From positions 186,001 through 250,000 of the forward strand of contig NZ_ANAC01000005.1 of assembly GCF_000341225.1 (NCBI RefSeq): DNA of 64,000 nt, given 5' to 3'. Shown here in pieces: positions 9,379 through 19,179 of this stretch (position 1 is the first letter of the stretch; every line of letters starts with the position of its first letter). The stretch comes from Nocardiopsis alba DSM 43377 (GTDB lineage Bacteria > Actinomycetota > Actinomycetes > Streptosporangiales > Streptosporangiaceae). The notes beneath the pieces were generated by a model that was given only the letters and a program-made list of their open reading frames with translations, did no database searches and was not told the origin of the DNA. Both the position numbers and the translations under genes were made by a program.

Positions 9379-10476
9379 ATGCCCGCCGAGCTCACTTTCG
9401 TCGCACCCCGCCGCGCCAAGCCGCCCCGGCACCTGGCCGATCTCAGCCCCGAGGAGTGCCAGGAGGTCGTCCGGGAGCTGGGGGAGAAGCCCTTCCGCGC
9501 CAAGCAGATCGCCAAGCACTACTACGGTGCCCTGGAGTCGGACACCTCGAAGATGACCGACCTTCCCGAGGCCTCCCGGGAGCGGCTCGGCGAGGCGCTG
9601 CTGCCGACCCTGCTCACCCCGGTCCGGCACATCACCTGTGACAACGGGATGACCCGCAAGACCCTGTGGAAGGCCTTCGACGGGGTGATGTTCGAGTCGG
9701 TGCTCATGCGCTACCCCGACCGCGTCACCCTGTGCATCTCCTCTCAGGCCGGCTGCGGCATGAACTGCCCGTTCTGCGCCACCGGACAGGCGGGGCTGAC
9801 CCGCAACCTGTCCACCGGGGAGATCGTCGACCAGGTGGTCGCCAGCGCCCGCGACCTGGCCCGCGGCGAGGTCGCCGGCGGCCCCGGGCGGATCAGCAAC
9901 ATCGTGTTCATGGGCATGGGCGAGCCCATGGCCAACTACAAGCGGGTCCTCCAGACCGTCCGTCGCATCACCGACCCGGTCCCGGGCGGCCTGGGCATCT
10001 CCCAGCGCGGCGTGACCGTCTCCACGGTGGGTCTGGTCCCCGCGATCAACAAGCTCATCGACGAGAGGATGCAGGTCCGCCTGGCGATCTCCCTGCACGC
10101 CCCCGACGACGAGCTGCGCGACGAGCTGGTGCCGATCAACACCCGCTGGAAGGTCGAGGAGGTCCTGGACGCCGCCTGGCGCTACGCCGGGACCACCGGA
10201 CGTCGGGTCTCCATCGAGTACGCGCTGATCAAGGACATCAACGACCAGGCCTGGCGGGCCGACCTGCTCGGCAAGCTCCTCAAGGGCCACCTGGTGCACG
10301 TCAACCTCATCCCGCTCAACCCGACCCCGGGCTCCAAGTGGACGGCCTCGCGCCCCGAGGACGAGCGCGAGTTCGTCCGGCGCCTCCAGTCCCACGGGGT
10401 GTCGGTCACCGTCCGTGACACCCGCGGCCAGGAGATCGACGGCGCCTGCGGCCAGCTCGCCGCCGCCGAGAAGTAG
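9379..10476 (+). CDS. rlmN: Dual-specificity RNA methyltransferase RlmN
   Basis: A 365-residue radical-SAM enzyme that methylates C2 of adenosine 2503 in 23S rRNA and A37 in some tRNAs. The [4Fe-4S] motif CxxxCxxC is visible in [16 protein letters not shown] (about residues 130-145). Also present are [14 protein letters not shown], the SAM-binding GEPL-like segment, and [16 protein letters not shown] near the C terminus, which carries the methyl-accepting cysteine. The length is normal. A small membrane-protein gene starts 7 bp downstream, probably co-transcribed. The usual actinobacterial neighbours frr and cdsA are not in this window. Confidence 0.96.
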   Translation: MPAELTFVAPRRAKPPRHLADLSPEECQEVVRELGEKPFRAKQIAKHYYGALESDTSKMTDLPEASRERLGEALLPTLLTPVRHITCDNGMTRKTLWKAFDGVMFESVLMRYPDRVTLCISSQAGCGMNCPFCATGQAGLTRNLSTGEIVDQVVASARDLARGEVAGGPGRISNIVFMGMGEPMANYKRVLQTVRRITDPVPGGLGISQRGVTVSTVGLVPAINKLIDERMQVRLAISLHAPDDELRDELVPINTRWKVEEVLDAAWRYAGTTGRRVSIEYALIKDINDQAWRADLLGKLLKGHLVHVNLIPLNPTPGSKWTASRPEDEREFVRRLQSHGVSVTVRDTRGQEIDGACGQLAAAEK

Positions 10477-10483
10477 GACCGAC

Positions 10484-10954
10484 GTGGTCGAGACCCTCCT
10501 GGCCTTCGCGTTCGCCGCCGCGGCCGGGCTGGTCCCGATCCTCAACGTCGAGGTCTACCTGTTGGGCGTCGTCGCCCTCATGGACGACGGCGCCCTCGTC
10601 GCGGTGGCCCTGGCCGCGGCCCTGGGACAGACCCTCGGCAAGATCCCCTACTACTACGTGGGTCGGGGCACGCTCTCCGCGCCCTGGCTGCGCCGTCGCG
10701 CCCGGACGCCGGGCAAGTGGGCGAAGCGGATGGCGGAGTGGCGGACCAAGGCGGAGGAACGCCCGATCTGGGGTGTGGGGCTGTTGGCGTTGAGCTCCTT
10801 CGCCAGCGTCCCGCCGTTCATGGTGGTCTCGGTCCTCGCCGGGGTCGTGCGCATGAACCTCCTCCTCTTCTGCGCGGTCACCTTCGCCACCCGGGCCGCG
10901 CGCTTCCTCATCCTGGTCCTGGCCCCGGCCTGGGCCCTGTCCCACCTGCCCTGA
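10484..10954 (+). CDS. Small integral membrane protein (VTT/DedA-like)
   Basis: A 156-residue membrane protein with about four hydrophobic segments: LLAFAFAAAAGLVPILNVEV at the N terminus, then ALVAVALAAALGQTLGKIPY, GVGLLALSSFASVPPFMVVS and a C-terminal FLILVLAPAWAL. The GQTLGKIPYYYVGR segment resembles the re-entrant part of SNARE-associated/VTT-domain proteins. GTG 10484 has AGGA 6 bp upstream and lies 7 bp after the rlmN stop, indicating an operon. Function unknown; DedA relatives affect lipid flipping and membrane potential. Confidence 0.7.
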   Translation: MVETLLAFAFAAAAGLVPILNVEVYLLGVVALMDDGALVAVALAAALGQTLGKIPYYYVGRGTLSAPWLRRRARTPGKWAKRMAEWRTKAEERPIWGVGLLALSSFASVPPFMVVSVLAGVVRMNLLLFCAVTFATRAARFLILVLAPAWALSHLP

Positions 10955-11039
10955 CCCCTTCGAGGGGCGGGGCGTACACTCGTGGCACGTTCGGGGCCGC
11001 CGACGGGGCGGACCCCCTGGTCGCGGAGGTGAGGGTCCT

Positions 11040-11852
11040 ATGGTGCGGGTCGCGGTCGCGCAGTTCTCCCCGGGGCGGGACAAGGCGGAGAACCTGCGTT
11101 CGGTGGCGGAGTTGACCGCCCGGGCCGCGGCGGACGGCGCCCGGGTCGTCCTGTTCCCCGAGTACACGATGTTCACCGCCTCGCGCACCGACCACCGCTA
11201 CGTGGAGTCGGCCGAGCCGCTGGACGGGCCCTTCCTGTCCGACGCGGCGGACACCGCCCGCAGAGAGGGCGTGCACCTGGTCCTGGGGGTCAACGAGTCC
11301 CGGGGAGAGGACGCCGCGCACTTCACCAACACCCTGGTGGCGCTCTCGCCGCAGGGGGAGTCGGTGGCGCTCTACCGCAAGACGCATCTCTACGACGCCT
11401 TCGGGGTCAAGGAGTCGGACGTGGTGGCGCCGGGGCCGATCGAGGAGCCCCGCACCTTCGAGGTCGACGGTGTGGTCTTCGGCCTCCAGACCTGTTACGA
11501 CCTGCGTTTTCCCGAGGTGACCCGGAGGATCGTCGACGCCGGGGCCCAGGTGGTCCTGTTGGCCGCCCAGTGGGTGCCGGGGCCGCTCAAGGAGGATCAT
11601 TGGCGCACGCTGCTCCGTGCGCGCGCCATCGAGAACACGGTCTACGTGGCCGCTTCCGGCCAGTCGGCCCCGGTGGGGGCGGGCAACAGTATGGTGATCG
11701 ACCCGATGGGCACGGTGGTGGCCTCCCTGGGGGAGCAGACCTTCGATGTCGCATCGGCCCGGGTTTCGGCCGAGCGTGTGGAGGCGGTTCGGGTCACGAA
11801 TCCGGCCCTCGCCATGCGCCGTTTCGGTGTGACCCCGCTGCAAGAGGACTGA
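11040..11852 (+). CDS. Carbon-nitrogen hydrolase (nitrilase superfamily amidase)
   Basis: A 270-residue protein with the Glu-Lys-Cys triad of the nitrilase superfamily: Glu in VLFPEYTMF, Lys in LYRKTHLYDAFG and Cys in GLQTCYDLRFPE. It resembles the Nit2/omega-amidase and deaminated-glutathione-amidase branch, so it probably hydrolyses a small amide such as 2-oxoglutaramate or deaminated glutathione; the exact substrate is inferred. The ATG is preceded by GAGGTGAGG. It appears monocistronic, with a short TTCG hairpin upstream after the preceding membrane-protein gene. Confidence 0.88.
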   Translation: MVRVAVAQFSPGRDKAENLRSVAELTARAAADGARVVLFPEYTMFTASRTDHRYVESAEPLDGPFLSDAADTARREGVHLVLGVNESRGEDAAHFTNTLVALSPQGESVALYRKTHLYDAFGVKESDVVAPGPIEEPRTFEVDGVVFGLQTCYDLRFPEVTRRIVDAGAQVVLLAAQWVPGPLKEDHWRTLLRARAIENTVYVAASGQSAPVGAGNSMVIDPMGTVVASLGEQTFDVASARVSAERVEAVRVTNPALAMRRFGVTPLQED

Positions 11853-12074
11853 GGTCCTTGCCCAGGATCGTGTGTACATATCGGGCAGAGCGTATGAATG
11901 ATCAGTCGGTGACCTGGGTCTTCCCAGGGTTCGTCACTTAGGGTTATGATTCCCCTGCACGGAGTGATTTAGATCGGTCCGGGCCCTTCCAGGCGCCGAG
12001 AGCTTCTGATTCAATTAAGAGCCGGTAACTATCGGCCCGCCAGACTGTCCTAAACCACGGGGGGAGCAAGGACA

Positions 12075-12335
12075 TTGCGCGGAACGAGCACGATGTGCGA
12101 ACCAGACATGCCGACCGACGTCGTATCCGGGACCTGTGTCTACGATCCGAGTCGGCTGAGTCCGGCGCAGTGCATGGGGGATGCCTGCGTCGTCTGCCAC
12201 ACCAAGTGGCCCAGGCCACGCAGGATCCTGGGGGAACTGCCGGACGGGGCCCATGTCTATGGATGCGACGAGTGCGCGGGGCTCATGGGGTACCGACCGG
12301 TGCCCGCGCGTAGGTCGCTGATCGTCGCGCGCTGA
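12075..12335 (+). CDS. Small CxxC zinc-ribbon-like protein
   Basis: An 86-residue protein with two cysteine pairs: GDACVVCHTKWPRPRRILGE and, about 30 residues later, GCDECAGLMGY. The spacing fits a small zinc ribbon. Short proteins of this type with an ACVVC...WPRPR core recur in streptomycetes and relatives, function unknown. The TTG at 12075 has AAGGA at ideal spacing; the ATG at 12093 is an alternative that would remove six residues. It is monocistronic and followed by a strong hairpin. Confidence 0.65.
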   Translation: MRGTSTMCEPDMPTDVVSGTCVYDPSRLSPAQCMGDACVVCHTKWPRPRRILGELPDGAHVYGCDECAGLMGYRPVPARRSLIVAR

Positions 12336-12359
12336 CGCGGCGGTTCCGTGAAGACGGTC

Positions 12360-12397
12360 GCGCTCCGGGTCCAGGGGGAGTCTAGGACCCGGAGCGC
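12360..12397 (+). terminator. Hairpin after the CxxC protein gene
   Basis: A perfect 13-bp stem, GCGCTCCGGGTCC with its complement, and a 12-nt loop, 24 bp after the stop of the small CxxC gene. Confidence 0.65.
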
Positions 12398-12579
12398 TTC
12401 CGTCGACGCGCCCGCTTCCGTGGGGAGGAGGGGAATTGAGCGCGTCTTCTCGGGATGGTCGTCGTGACGCCCGTGAGGACGGAGAACGTCCCGGTCGGCG
12501 TCGATGGACACGATACTCCGTGTCGCCCGTCACCGACGGTCAGTAAGAGACATCCATCGGGTATTTCGTCGGATCGGGC

Positions 12580-14088
12580 CTACCCGTTGGTGGGAAAGCC
12601 CAGGTCGACACCGCCTTCGGGGCGCTGTCCGGGGTCGCTCCAACGGGCGGTCACGGTCTTGGTGCGGGTGTAGAAGTGAACACCCTCCGTACCGTGTACG
12701 TGGGAGTCGCCGAAGAGCGACTCCTTCCAACCGCCGAACGAGTAGTAGGCCATGGGGACCGGGATGGGCACGTTGATACCCACCATGCCGACCTCGATCT
12801 CGTTCTGGAAGCGCCGTGCGGCGCCCCCGTCGTCGGTGAAGATCGCGGTCCCGTTGCCGTAGGGGTTGGCGTTGATCAGCCCGACCGCCTCGTCGTAGTC
12901 GCGCACCCTCAGCACGCTCAGCACCGGACCGAAGATCTCCTCCCGGTAGCAGGACATCGTCGGCTCGACGTGGTCCAGGACCGAGGGGCCGAGCCAGAAA
13001 CCGTCGCCGCCACCGCCCAGCACGGGGTGCACCCTGCCGTCGATCGCCAGGGTCGCGCCCTCGCGGACCCCCGACTCCAGGTACGAGGCGACCTTGTCCC
13101 GGTGCTCGCGGGTGACGAGCGGTCCCATCTCGCTGCGGTCGTCGTCTCCGGGGCCGACCCGGAGCCGGGCCACCCGCTCCCGGATCCGCTCCATCAGGTC
13201 GTCGGCGACCGAGTCCACGACCGCGACCGCCGAGATGGCCATACAGCGTTCGCCGGCCGAGCCGAACCCGGCGGAGACCGCGGCGTCCGCGGCCAGGTCC
13301 AGGTCGGCGTCGGGCAGGACCACCATGTGGTTCTTGGCCCCGCCGAGAGCCTGGACGCGCTTGCCGTGCTCGGCGGCGACCCGGTAGACGTACCGGGCGA
13401 TGGGCGTGGACCCGACGAAACCGACCGCGGCGACGTCCGGGTGTTCGAGGAGGGCGTCCACCGCGACCTTGTCGCCCTGCACCACGTTGAACACGCCGTC
13501 GGGCAGGCCGGCCTCGGCCCACAGTTCGGCGATCATGAGCGAGGCCGAGGGGTCCTTCTCGCTGGGCTTGAGCACGAAGGTGTTACCGCAGGCGATCGCC
13601 AGGGGGAACATCCACATCGGGACCATCGCCGGGAAGTTGAACGGGGTGATGCCCGCGACCACGCCGACCGGCTGGCGGATCGAGTACGAGTCCACGCCCG
13701 TGGACACGTTCTCGGAGAAATCGCCCTTGAGCAGTTGGGGGACGCCGCAGGCGAAGTCGACGACCTCCAGGCCGCGGGCGACCTCGCCCTTCGCGTCGGA
13801 GAGGACCTTGCCGTGTTCGGCGCTGACGATCTCGGCCAGACGGTCGCTCCGGGAGTCCAGGAGCTCGCGGAAGCGGAACAGGGTCCGGACGCGCTTGGAC
13901 AGGGGGGTGTCCCGCCAGGCGGGGAAGGCCGCCCGCGCGGCGGCGACCGCCGCGTCGACCTCGGCGGGCCCTGCGAGGTCGACCGTCCCGGTGATCTGAC
14001 CGGAGGCGGGGTTGTGGATGTCCCCGCTCCGCTCGGTGGGGCCCTCGTGGCGGGAGCCGCCGATCCAGTGGGTGACGTGTTCGCTCAT
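12580..14088 (-). CDS. mmsA: CoA-acylating methylmalonate-semialdehyde dehydrogenase
   Basis: A 502-residue aldehyde dehydrogenase. The active-site cysteine is Cys282 in GERCMAIS. The usual general-base motif ELGGK is replaced by [10 protein letters not shown], the signature of the CoA-acylating MMSDH branch. Such enzymes convert methylmalonate semialdehyde or malonate semialdehyde with CoA and NAD to propionyl- or acetyl-CoA. It starts at an ATG behind GAGGAGGAG and lies 26 bp downstream of a class-III aminotransferase, so they form an operon. Together they would degrade an omega-amino acid such as beta-alanine or 3-aminoisobutyrate. Confidence 0.92.
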   Translation of the reverse strand: MSEHVTHWIGGSRHEGPTERSGDIHNPASGQITGTVDLAGPAEVDAAVAAARAAFPAWRDTPLSKRVRTLFRFRELLDSRSDRLAEIVSAEHGKVLSDAKGEVARGLEVVDFACGVPQLLKGDFSENVSTGVDSYSIRQPVGVVAGITPFNFPAMVPMWMFPLAIACGNTFVLKPSEKDPSASLMIAELWAEAGLPDGVFNVVQGDKVAVDALLEHPDVAAVGFVGSTPIARYVYRVAAEHGKRVQALGGAKNHMVVLPDADLDLAADAAVSAGFGSAGERCMAISAVAVVDSVADDLMERIRERVARLRVGPGDDDRSEMGPLVTREHRDKVASYLESGVREGATLAIDGRVHPVLGGGGDGFWLGPSVLDHVEPTMSCYREEIFGPVLSVLRVRDYDEAVGLINANPYGNGTAIFTDDGGAARRFQNEIEVGMVGINVPIPVPMAYYSFGGWKESLFGDSHVHGTEGVHFYTRTKTVTARWSDPGQRPEGGVDLGFPTNG

Positions 14089-14114
14089 GCTCTCCTCCTC
14101 GTCTCGGGTGTTCC

Positions 14115-15401
14115 TCAGGCCTGCTCGGCCACGGCATGGACGGCGTCCAGGAGGATGTCGCGCCCCTCGGCGGCCTCCTCGGTGGACAGGGTCAGCGGCG
14201 GGGCCATGCGCAGCACGTTGCCGTGCACGCCGCCCTTGCCGACCAGCAGGCCGCGTTCGCGGGTGGCCTCCAGGACCCCGGCCGCCAGGGCCGGGGAGGG
14301 GGCCCCGCTCTCGAAGTCGACCATCTCGACGGCGAACATCAGCCCTTTGCCCCGAACGTCGAGCACGCAGGGCAGTTCCCTGAGCGCGCGCAGGCCCTCC
14401 AGGATGGTCCGCCCTTGGCGCAGCGCGTTGTCCTGGAGGTCGTGGTCCAGGACGTAGTCGAGGGTGGCGCCGGCGGCGGCCATGGACACCGGGTTGCCGC
14501 CGAAGGTGGCCACGCCGAGCGCCCCGAGGCCGTCCATGAGGTCGCCCCGGGCCACGACGCCGCCGACGGCGAAGCCGTTGCCGAGCCCCTTGGCGAAGGT
14601 CATGGCGTCCGGGGTGACGCCGTGGGCGCCGATGCCGAAGAAGTCCGTGCCGGTGCGGCCCCAACCGGTCTGCACCTCGTCGGAGACGAACAGGATGCCG
14701 TGTTCGTCGAGAACCTCCTTGTAGGCGCCGTACAGACCCTCGGGGGGCATCGCGAACCCGCCCACGCCCTGGATCGGCTCGGCGATCAGGCAGGCCACGT
14801 TCGGCGCGGTGGTGTCCAGGACGGCGCGCAGGTCGGCCACGCACCGGTCGATGTACTCGCGCTCCGACAGATCGCGGAACAGGGGCGAGGCGTGGTCGGT
14901 GCCGTGCAGGTAGTGCACGTTCAGCGGGGAGAGCGCGGAGTTCTTCCACGCCCGGTTCCCGGTGACCGCCACGGTGCCGAAGGAGCGTCCGTGGTAGCTG
15001 CCGCGCATGGCCAGCACCTCGTCGCTGCCTCGGGCGTGGGTGGCCAGCAGCAGGGCGGTCTCGTTGGCCTCGGTGCCGGAGTTGGTGAAGAAGACCTTGG
15101 CGTCGGGGATTCCGGACAGCCGGGCGATCTTCTCGGCCAGTTCGACCTGGGAGCGGATGAGGTACAGGGCGGAGGTGTGCACGACCCCCTTGGCGATCTG
15201 GCGTTCGACCGCCTCACGGACCTCGGCCACGTCGTAGCCGAGCATGTTGGTCACGATTCCGGTGAAGAAGTCCAGGTAGGTGCGGCCTTCGGCGTCGGTG
15301 ACGCGGCTTCCCTTGCCGCTGACGATCTCCAGCGGGGACTCGTAGTAGAGGGGCGACCAGGAGGGCATGACCGCGCGGTGGCGCGAGAGGAGTTCCGACA
15401 T
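14115..15401 (-). CDS. Class-III (omega) aminotransferase
   Basis: A 428-residue PLP enzyme of the GABA/AGXT2-like class III. The PLP lysine is Lys271 in [10 protein letters not shown]; the phosphate-binding [14 protein letters not shown] and the aspartate in [15 protein letters not shown] are in place. In mammals AGXT2-type enzymes use 3-aminoisobutyrate and beta-alanine; that substrate is inferred here from the downstream methylmalonate-semialdehyde dehydrogenase. Start ATG 15401 follows TGGGGGC; the open frame upstream lacks similarity. A PucR activator is transcribed divergently, with a 17-bp palindrome between them. Confidence 0.9.
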   Translation of the reverse strand: MSELLSRHRAVMPSWSPLYYESPLEIVSGKGSRVTDAEGRTYLDFFTGIVTNMLGYDVAEVREAVERQIAKGVVHTSALYLIRSQVELAEKIARLSGIPDAKVFFTNSGTEANETALLLATHARGSDEVLAMRGSYHGRSFGTVAVTGNRAWKNSALSPLNVHYLHGTDHASPLFRDLSEREYIDRCVADLRAVLDTTAPNVACLIAEPIQGVGGFAMPPEGLYGAYKEVLDEHGILFVSDEVQTGWGRTGTDFFGIGAHGVTPDAMTFAKGLGNGFAVGGVVARGDLMDGLGALGVATFGGNPVSMAAAGATLDYVLDHDLQDNALRQGRTILEGLRALRELPCVLDVRGKGLMFAVEMVDFESGAPSPALAAGVLEATRERGLLVGKGGVHGNVLRMAPPLTLSTEEAAEGRDILLDAVHAVAEQA

Positions 15402-15446
15402 GCCCCCAGTCTCGCCCGGCTCGGCGTACTTGACCAGGATCACACT

Positions 15447-15543
15447 GTTGACAACATGCTGGCGGCCTTTACAGAATGTAAAGCCTCCTTCAAGGCGTTC
15501 CCCTTCGTGCTCATGAACGAGGAAAAGCGAGCACTTTGTAAAG
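15447..15543. promoter_or_regulatory. Operator-like palindrome and half-site in pucR/aminotransferase divergent promoter
   Basis: A perfect 17-bp palindrome CTTTACAGAATGTAAAG occupies 15467-15483. A third half-site TGTAAAG lies at 15537-15543. TTGACA at 15447-15452 is spaced 17 bp from TACAGA at 15470, so a rightward sigma70-type promoter would overlap the palindrome. The most likely binder is the adjacent PucR regulator; this is inferred from position. Confidence 0.6.
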
Positions 15544-15584
15544 AGAAACCGCCTCCGCCGTGACAGAACGACTAGAGTGAGACC

Positions 15585-17189
15585 GTGCTCCCCACACTCG
15601 CCGAAGTTCTCAGGCTCCCGGCCCTCCAACGCGCCCGCCCCCGGGTGGTCACCGGTTCCGAGTACCTCGACGTGGCGGTGCGCTGGGTGCACATCGCCGA
15701 GGTCACGGACCTGGCCCACCTGTTGCGCGGCGGCGAACTGGTGCTCAGCACCGGCATCGCCATGCCCGACGACCCCGAGGCGTTGCGCCGCTATATCGAG
15801 GACATCGCCGACGCGGGGGTGAGCGGTATCGCGGTCGAACTCGGCCGTAAGTACCACGCCGAACTGCCGACCCCCTTCCTGGAGGCCGCCCGCGACGCCC
15901 GGCTCCCGGTCGTCCTGCTCGACCGCGAGGCCCGCTTCGTCGAGATCACCGAGGCCGTGCACATCCGGGTGGTCAATGAACAGTTGGAGGAGCTGCGCGA
16001 GTCGGAGAAACTCCACTCGGTCTTCACCCAACTGTCCGTGGAGGGCGCCGACGCCGCCCAGATCCTGCGTGAGGTCGCCCAGCTCTCCGGCTGCCCCGTG
16101 GTCCTGGAGAACCTCACCCACCAGGTGCTGGCCTGCGACCTCAACGGAGAGGATCCCGGCACCCTGCTGACCTCCTGGGAGAGTCGATCGCGGGCGGTCC
16201 GATCCGGTAGCCGGACCGTGCACGTGCCCTCCACCGGCTGGTTGGTCACCACCGTCGGCGCCCGCGGTCAGGACTGGGGGCGCCTGATCCTCATCACCGG
16301 CGCCACCCCCACCGCGCGCCAGACCATGCTCATCGAACGCGCCGCGACGACCCTGGCCCTGGGACGGTTGCTCGAACGCCACCAGGAGAGTCTGGAACGT
16401 CAGACCCACCGGACGATCATCACCGGCATCATCGACCGGGCCTACTCCGAACCGGAGGAGGCGCTGGTCCGCGCCCGCGCGGTCGGCGTACCGCTCAACG
16501 GACGCGAGCTGGTCGGTCTGGTCCTGCGTCTGCGCGAGAGCGGCACCGGCCTGGCCGCCCAGGCGCGTCTGTCCGACACCGCCGAGGGCGCGGCCAAGGC
16601 CTGCCGGGAACTGCGACTGCCCGCGCTGGTGGGTTCCCTGGACGACCTGCGCGTCGGCATCCTGCTGGCCCTGCCCTCACGCCCGCGCCTGGACCCCATC
16701 CTGTACCTGCTGGCCGAGCGTGTGCGCGCCACGGTGGGAGACGCGGCGGTACTGGCGGTGGGCTCGACCGCCGACGACATCCGCGAGGTCCGCCGCTCCT
16801 TCCTGGAGGCCCGCCAGGTCGGCGACGTGGCCGTCCGGCAGAGCGACCACCGCCCCTTCTATCGGCTGCCCGACCTGCATCTGCGCGGTCTGCTGCACCT
16901 GTTCCGCGACGACGAGCGCCTCCAGACCTTCGTGGAACGCGAACTGGGGCCGTTGCTGGACCACGACGCGCGCCACAACGGCGATCTCACCGACATGCTC
17001 CGCCACTATCTGGGCGCGGGCCGCAACAAGGCCCTGGCCGCGAGCAGGGCGCATCTGTCCAGGCCCGCGTTCTACGAGCGGCTGCGGCGGATCGCCAACG
17101 TGCTGGACGCCGACCTGGAGTCGGTGGAGGACTGCCTGTCGCTGCACGTGGCCCTGTTGTCCCTGGACTCGGTCCGAGAACAGCCCTGA
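15585..17189 (+). CDS. PucR family transcriptional regulator
   Basis: A 534-residue protein with the N-terminal PucR domain (TLAEVLRLPALQRARPRVVT, then RGGELVLSTGIAMPDD). A GGDEF-like CdaR middle segment follows, and the C-terminal PucR helix-turn-helix is at about residues 465-525 (LTDMLRHYLGAGRNKALAAS, LSRPAFYERLRRIANVL). PucR proteins activate purine, GABA or amino-acid catabolism genes. GTG 15585 has GAGTGAGA upstream. It is divergent from the aminotransferase-mmsA operon, whose expression it probably controls. Confidence 0.92.
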   Translation: MLPTLAEVLRLPALQRARPRVVTGSEYLDVAVRWVHIAEVTDLAHLLRGGELVLSTGIAMPDDPEALRRYIEDIADAGVSGIAVELGRKYHAELPTPFLEAARDARLPVVLLDREARFVEITEAVHIRVVNEQLEELRESEKLHSVFTQLSVEGADAAQILREVAQLSGCPVVLENLTHQVLACDLNGEDPGTLLTSWESRSRAVRSGSRTVHVPSTGWLVTTVGARGQDWGRLILITGATPTARQTMLIERAATTLALGRLLERHQESLERQTHRTIITGIIDRAYSEPEEALVRARAVGVPLNGRELVGLVLRLRESGTGLAAQARLSDTAEGAAKACRELRLPALVGSLDDLRVGILLALPSRPRLDPILYLLAERVRATVGDAAVLAVGSTADDIREVRRSFLEARQVGDVAVRQSDHRPFYRLPDLHLRGLLHLFRDDERLQTFVERELGPLLDHDARHNGDLTDMLRHYLGAGRNKALAASRAHLSRPAFYERLRRIANVLDADLESVEDCLSLHVALLSLDSVREQP

Positions 17190-17207
17190 GCCGGGGGACG
17201 TTCGCGC

Positions 17208-18119
17208 TCAATCGCGCCGGTGACGTCGCTCCACCTCGGCACCGACCTTCTCGAAGGCGCGCAGTACCCGTTGGACGGCCAGCCGTTCGGCCTTGTCGGG
17301 GCGCAGGACGGCGGAGACATGCCGGGCGGAGGGGACCCCGGTGAGGGGGCGCAGCACCACACCCGAGTCCGGCGGTGTGGTGAAGCGGGGCAGGACCGCC
17401 ACCAGCGCGCTCCCGGCCACCAGCGACTCGATCAACCGGTTGTCCCAGAGCCGTTGGGTCACTCGCAGCTCCTTCCCGGTCACCTGCTCGATCGCCTTCG
17501 GAACGGTGTCGAAGGGGTAGCCCTCGGGGACCCCGATCCATTCGAGGTCGACCAGGTCGTCGGGGCTGACGTCGGTCCGGTCGGCCAGGGGATGGTCGGC
17601 CGCCATCGCGATGTCCAGCGGCTCTCGGGCCAGGGGGCGCACGGTCAACCCCTCGGCGCCGGCCGGTCGGACGCTGGTGAGGCTGTGCGCGATGACGATG
17701 TCGTTGTCGGCGGTCAGGCCGGCGAACTCCACTTCGGCGAGGTCGTAGTCGCTGCAACGCAGGGTGATCGAGGTGTCGGCCAGGTCGTGCATCGCGTCGC
17801 TCAGCAGGAACGTCGCGGCGCTGGGGAGGGCGGCCACGGTGACCGTGCCGGAGGGCTCGCCGCGGAAGGAGTCCCAGCGGGCCTGGACCCTTTCGAGGGC
17901 GGCGGCGACGCTCACCCCGCCCTCCGCGAGCAGCAGCCCCGCCTCGTTCAGGCGCAGGCCGCGGCCGGACGGCTCCACCAGAGGCGTTCCGAACTCCCGT
18001 TGGGCCGCCTTGAGCTGTTGTGACACGGCGGAGGGGGTTCTGTGGGTCGCCTCGGCGACCGCGGTGACACTGCCGCGTTCGGCGAGTTCGCGCAACAGCG
18101 CCAGGTGTCGGATCTCCAT
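17208..18119 (-). CDS. LysR family transcriptional regulator
   Basis: A 303-residue LysR regulator. The N-terminal HTH reads LALLRELAERGSVTAVAEAT followed by RTPSAVSQQLKAAQREFG; the rest is a periplasmic-binding-protein-like effector domain (LVAGSALVAVLPRFT near the C terminus). It is convergent with pucR, 18 bp apart, and divergent from an EamA transporter 71 bp away, the usual arrangement for a LysR regulator and its target. The effector is unknown. Confidence 0.92.
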   Translation of the reverse strand: MEIRHLALLRELAERGSVTAVAEATHRTPSAVSQQLKAAQREFGTPLVEPSGRGLRLNEAGLLLAEGGVSVAAALERVQARWDSFRGEPSGTVTVAALPSAATFLLSDAMHDLADTSITLRCSDYDLAEVEFAGLTADNDIVIAHSLTSVRPAGAEGLTVRPLAREPLDIAMAADHPLADRTDVSPDDLVDLEWIGVPEGYPFDTVPKAIEQVTGKELRVTQRLWDNRLIESLVAGSALVAVLPRFTTPPDSGVVLRPLTGVPSARHVSAVLRPDKAERLAVQRVLRAFEKVGAEVERRHRRD

Positions 18120-18190
18120 GTAGCAAGGCTACATCGTGAGTGTCCGAATTATTGATTGTGCTTAAAAGAGAAACCTGGTGACCTGGACGC

Positions 18191-19135
18191 ATGCCGTTTC
18201 GTCATCGCCTGCTGGCCCTCTCCGTCGCTCTGATGTGGGGCCTCAACTTCATCGCCATCGACGCCTCGCTCGTCCACTTTCCTCCGTTCTTCCTCGTGGC
18301 CCTGCGCTTCGCGTTGATCGCCCTGCCGACGATGCTGTTGGTCCCCTGGCCGGGGGTGCCGGTGCGCTGGCTGGTGGGTTACGGGTTCGGCTTCGGTGTC
18401 CTCCAGTTCCTGTTCCTCTACTGGGGGATGGCCTCCGGCATGCCCACGGGCCTGGCGTCGCTGGTCCTCCAGGCGTCCGCGCCCTTCACCGTGCTCCTGG
18501 GGGCGACGTTCCTGCGGGAGCGGGTGAGCGGTCGGCAACTGGTCGGCGTCCTGATCGCCGTGTGCGGCATGGCCCTGGTGGGATGGCAGCGGGCGGAGAA
18601 CGCCGCCATCGTTCCGTTCCTGCTGACCCTGGCGGGCGCGTTCGGGTGGGCGATCGGCAACACCTGCAACCGATTGGCCCGGCCGACCGACCCGCTGCGG
18701 CTGACGCTGTGGATGTCGGTGGTCCCGCCCCTGCCGATGCTGGCGCTGTCGCTGGCGGTCGAGGGTCCCGACCGGATCCTGGAGTCCCTCACCTCGTTCG
18801 GCGAGCCCGGGGCGGCGGCCGCCGTGGCCGGTCTGGTCTACACGGTGGTGATCGGCACCGTGGTCGGCTCCGGTGTGTGGACCTGGCTGATGACCCGTCA
18901 CCCGGCGGGGGTGGTGGCGCCGTTCTCGATGCTGGTGCCGGTCGTGGGAATGACGGCCGCGTGGGCGGTCCTCGGTGAGACCGCGAGCCCGGGGGAGCTG
19001 GTCGGCGGGGCTCTGGTCGTGGGCGGGGTGCTGTGGGGCAGCACCCGTGGCCGACGCCCCGTCCCTCCGGACACGGAGAGGGCCGGGCCGCGCTCGAACG
19101 AACGCGACCCGGCCCGGGTCCCTCAGCCGGAATGA
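18191..19135 (+). CDS. EamA/DMT family transporter
   Basis: A 314-residue protein with ten predicted hydrophobic helices in two five-helix EamA halves. The first opens LLALSVALMWGLNFIAIDAS; the second carries AWAVLGETASPGELVGGALV, the conserved C-terminal EamA motif. The C-terminal ~25 residues are hydrophilic. These drug/metabolite transporters often export amino acids or their derivatives, which fits the amino-acid catabolic neighbourhood. It is probably controlled by the divergent LysR regulator. Confidence 0.9.
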   Translation: MPFRHRLLALSVALMWGLNFIAIDASLVHFPPFFLVALRFALIALPTMLLVPWPGVPVRWLVGYGFGFGVLQFLFLYWGMASGMPTGLASLVLQASAPFTVLLGATFLRERVSGRQLVGVLIAVCGMALVGWQRAENAAIVPFLLTLAGAFGWAIGNTCNRLARPTDPLRLTLWMSVVPPLPMLALSLAVEGPDRILESLTSFGEPGAAAAVAGLVYTVVIGTVVGSGVWTWLMTRHPAGVVAPFSMLVPVVGMTAAWAVLGETASPGELVGGALVVGGVLWGSTRGRRPVPPDTERAGPRSNERDPARVPQPE

Positions 19136-19139
19136 GCCG

Positions 19140-19170
19140 GCGGGGCGGGGAACGGACCTCCCCGCCCCGC
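19140..19170. terminator. Bidirectional hairpin between EamA gene and gabT
   Basis: An 11-bp perfect stem, GCGGGGCGGGG with its complement, and a 9-nt loop lies between two convergent stops, so it can serve both transcripts. Confidence 0.7.
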
Positions 19171-19179
19171 GACGGCGGA

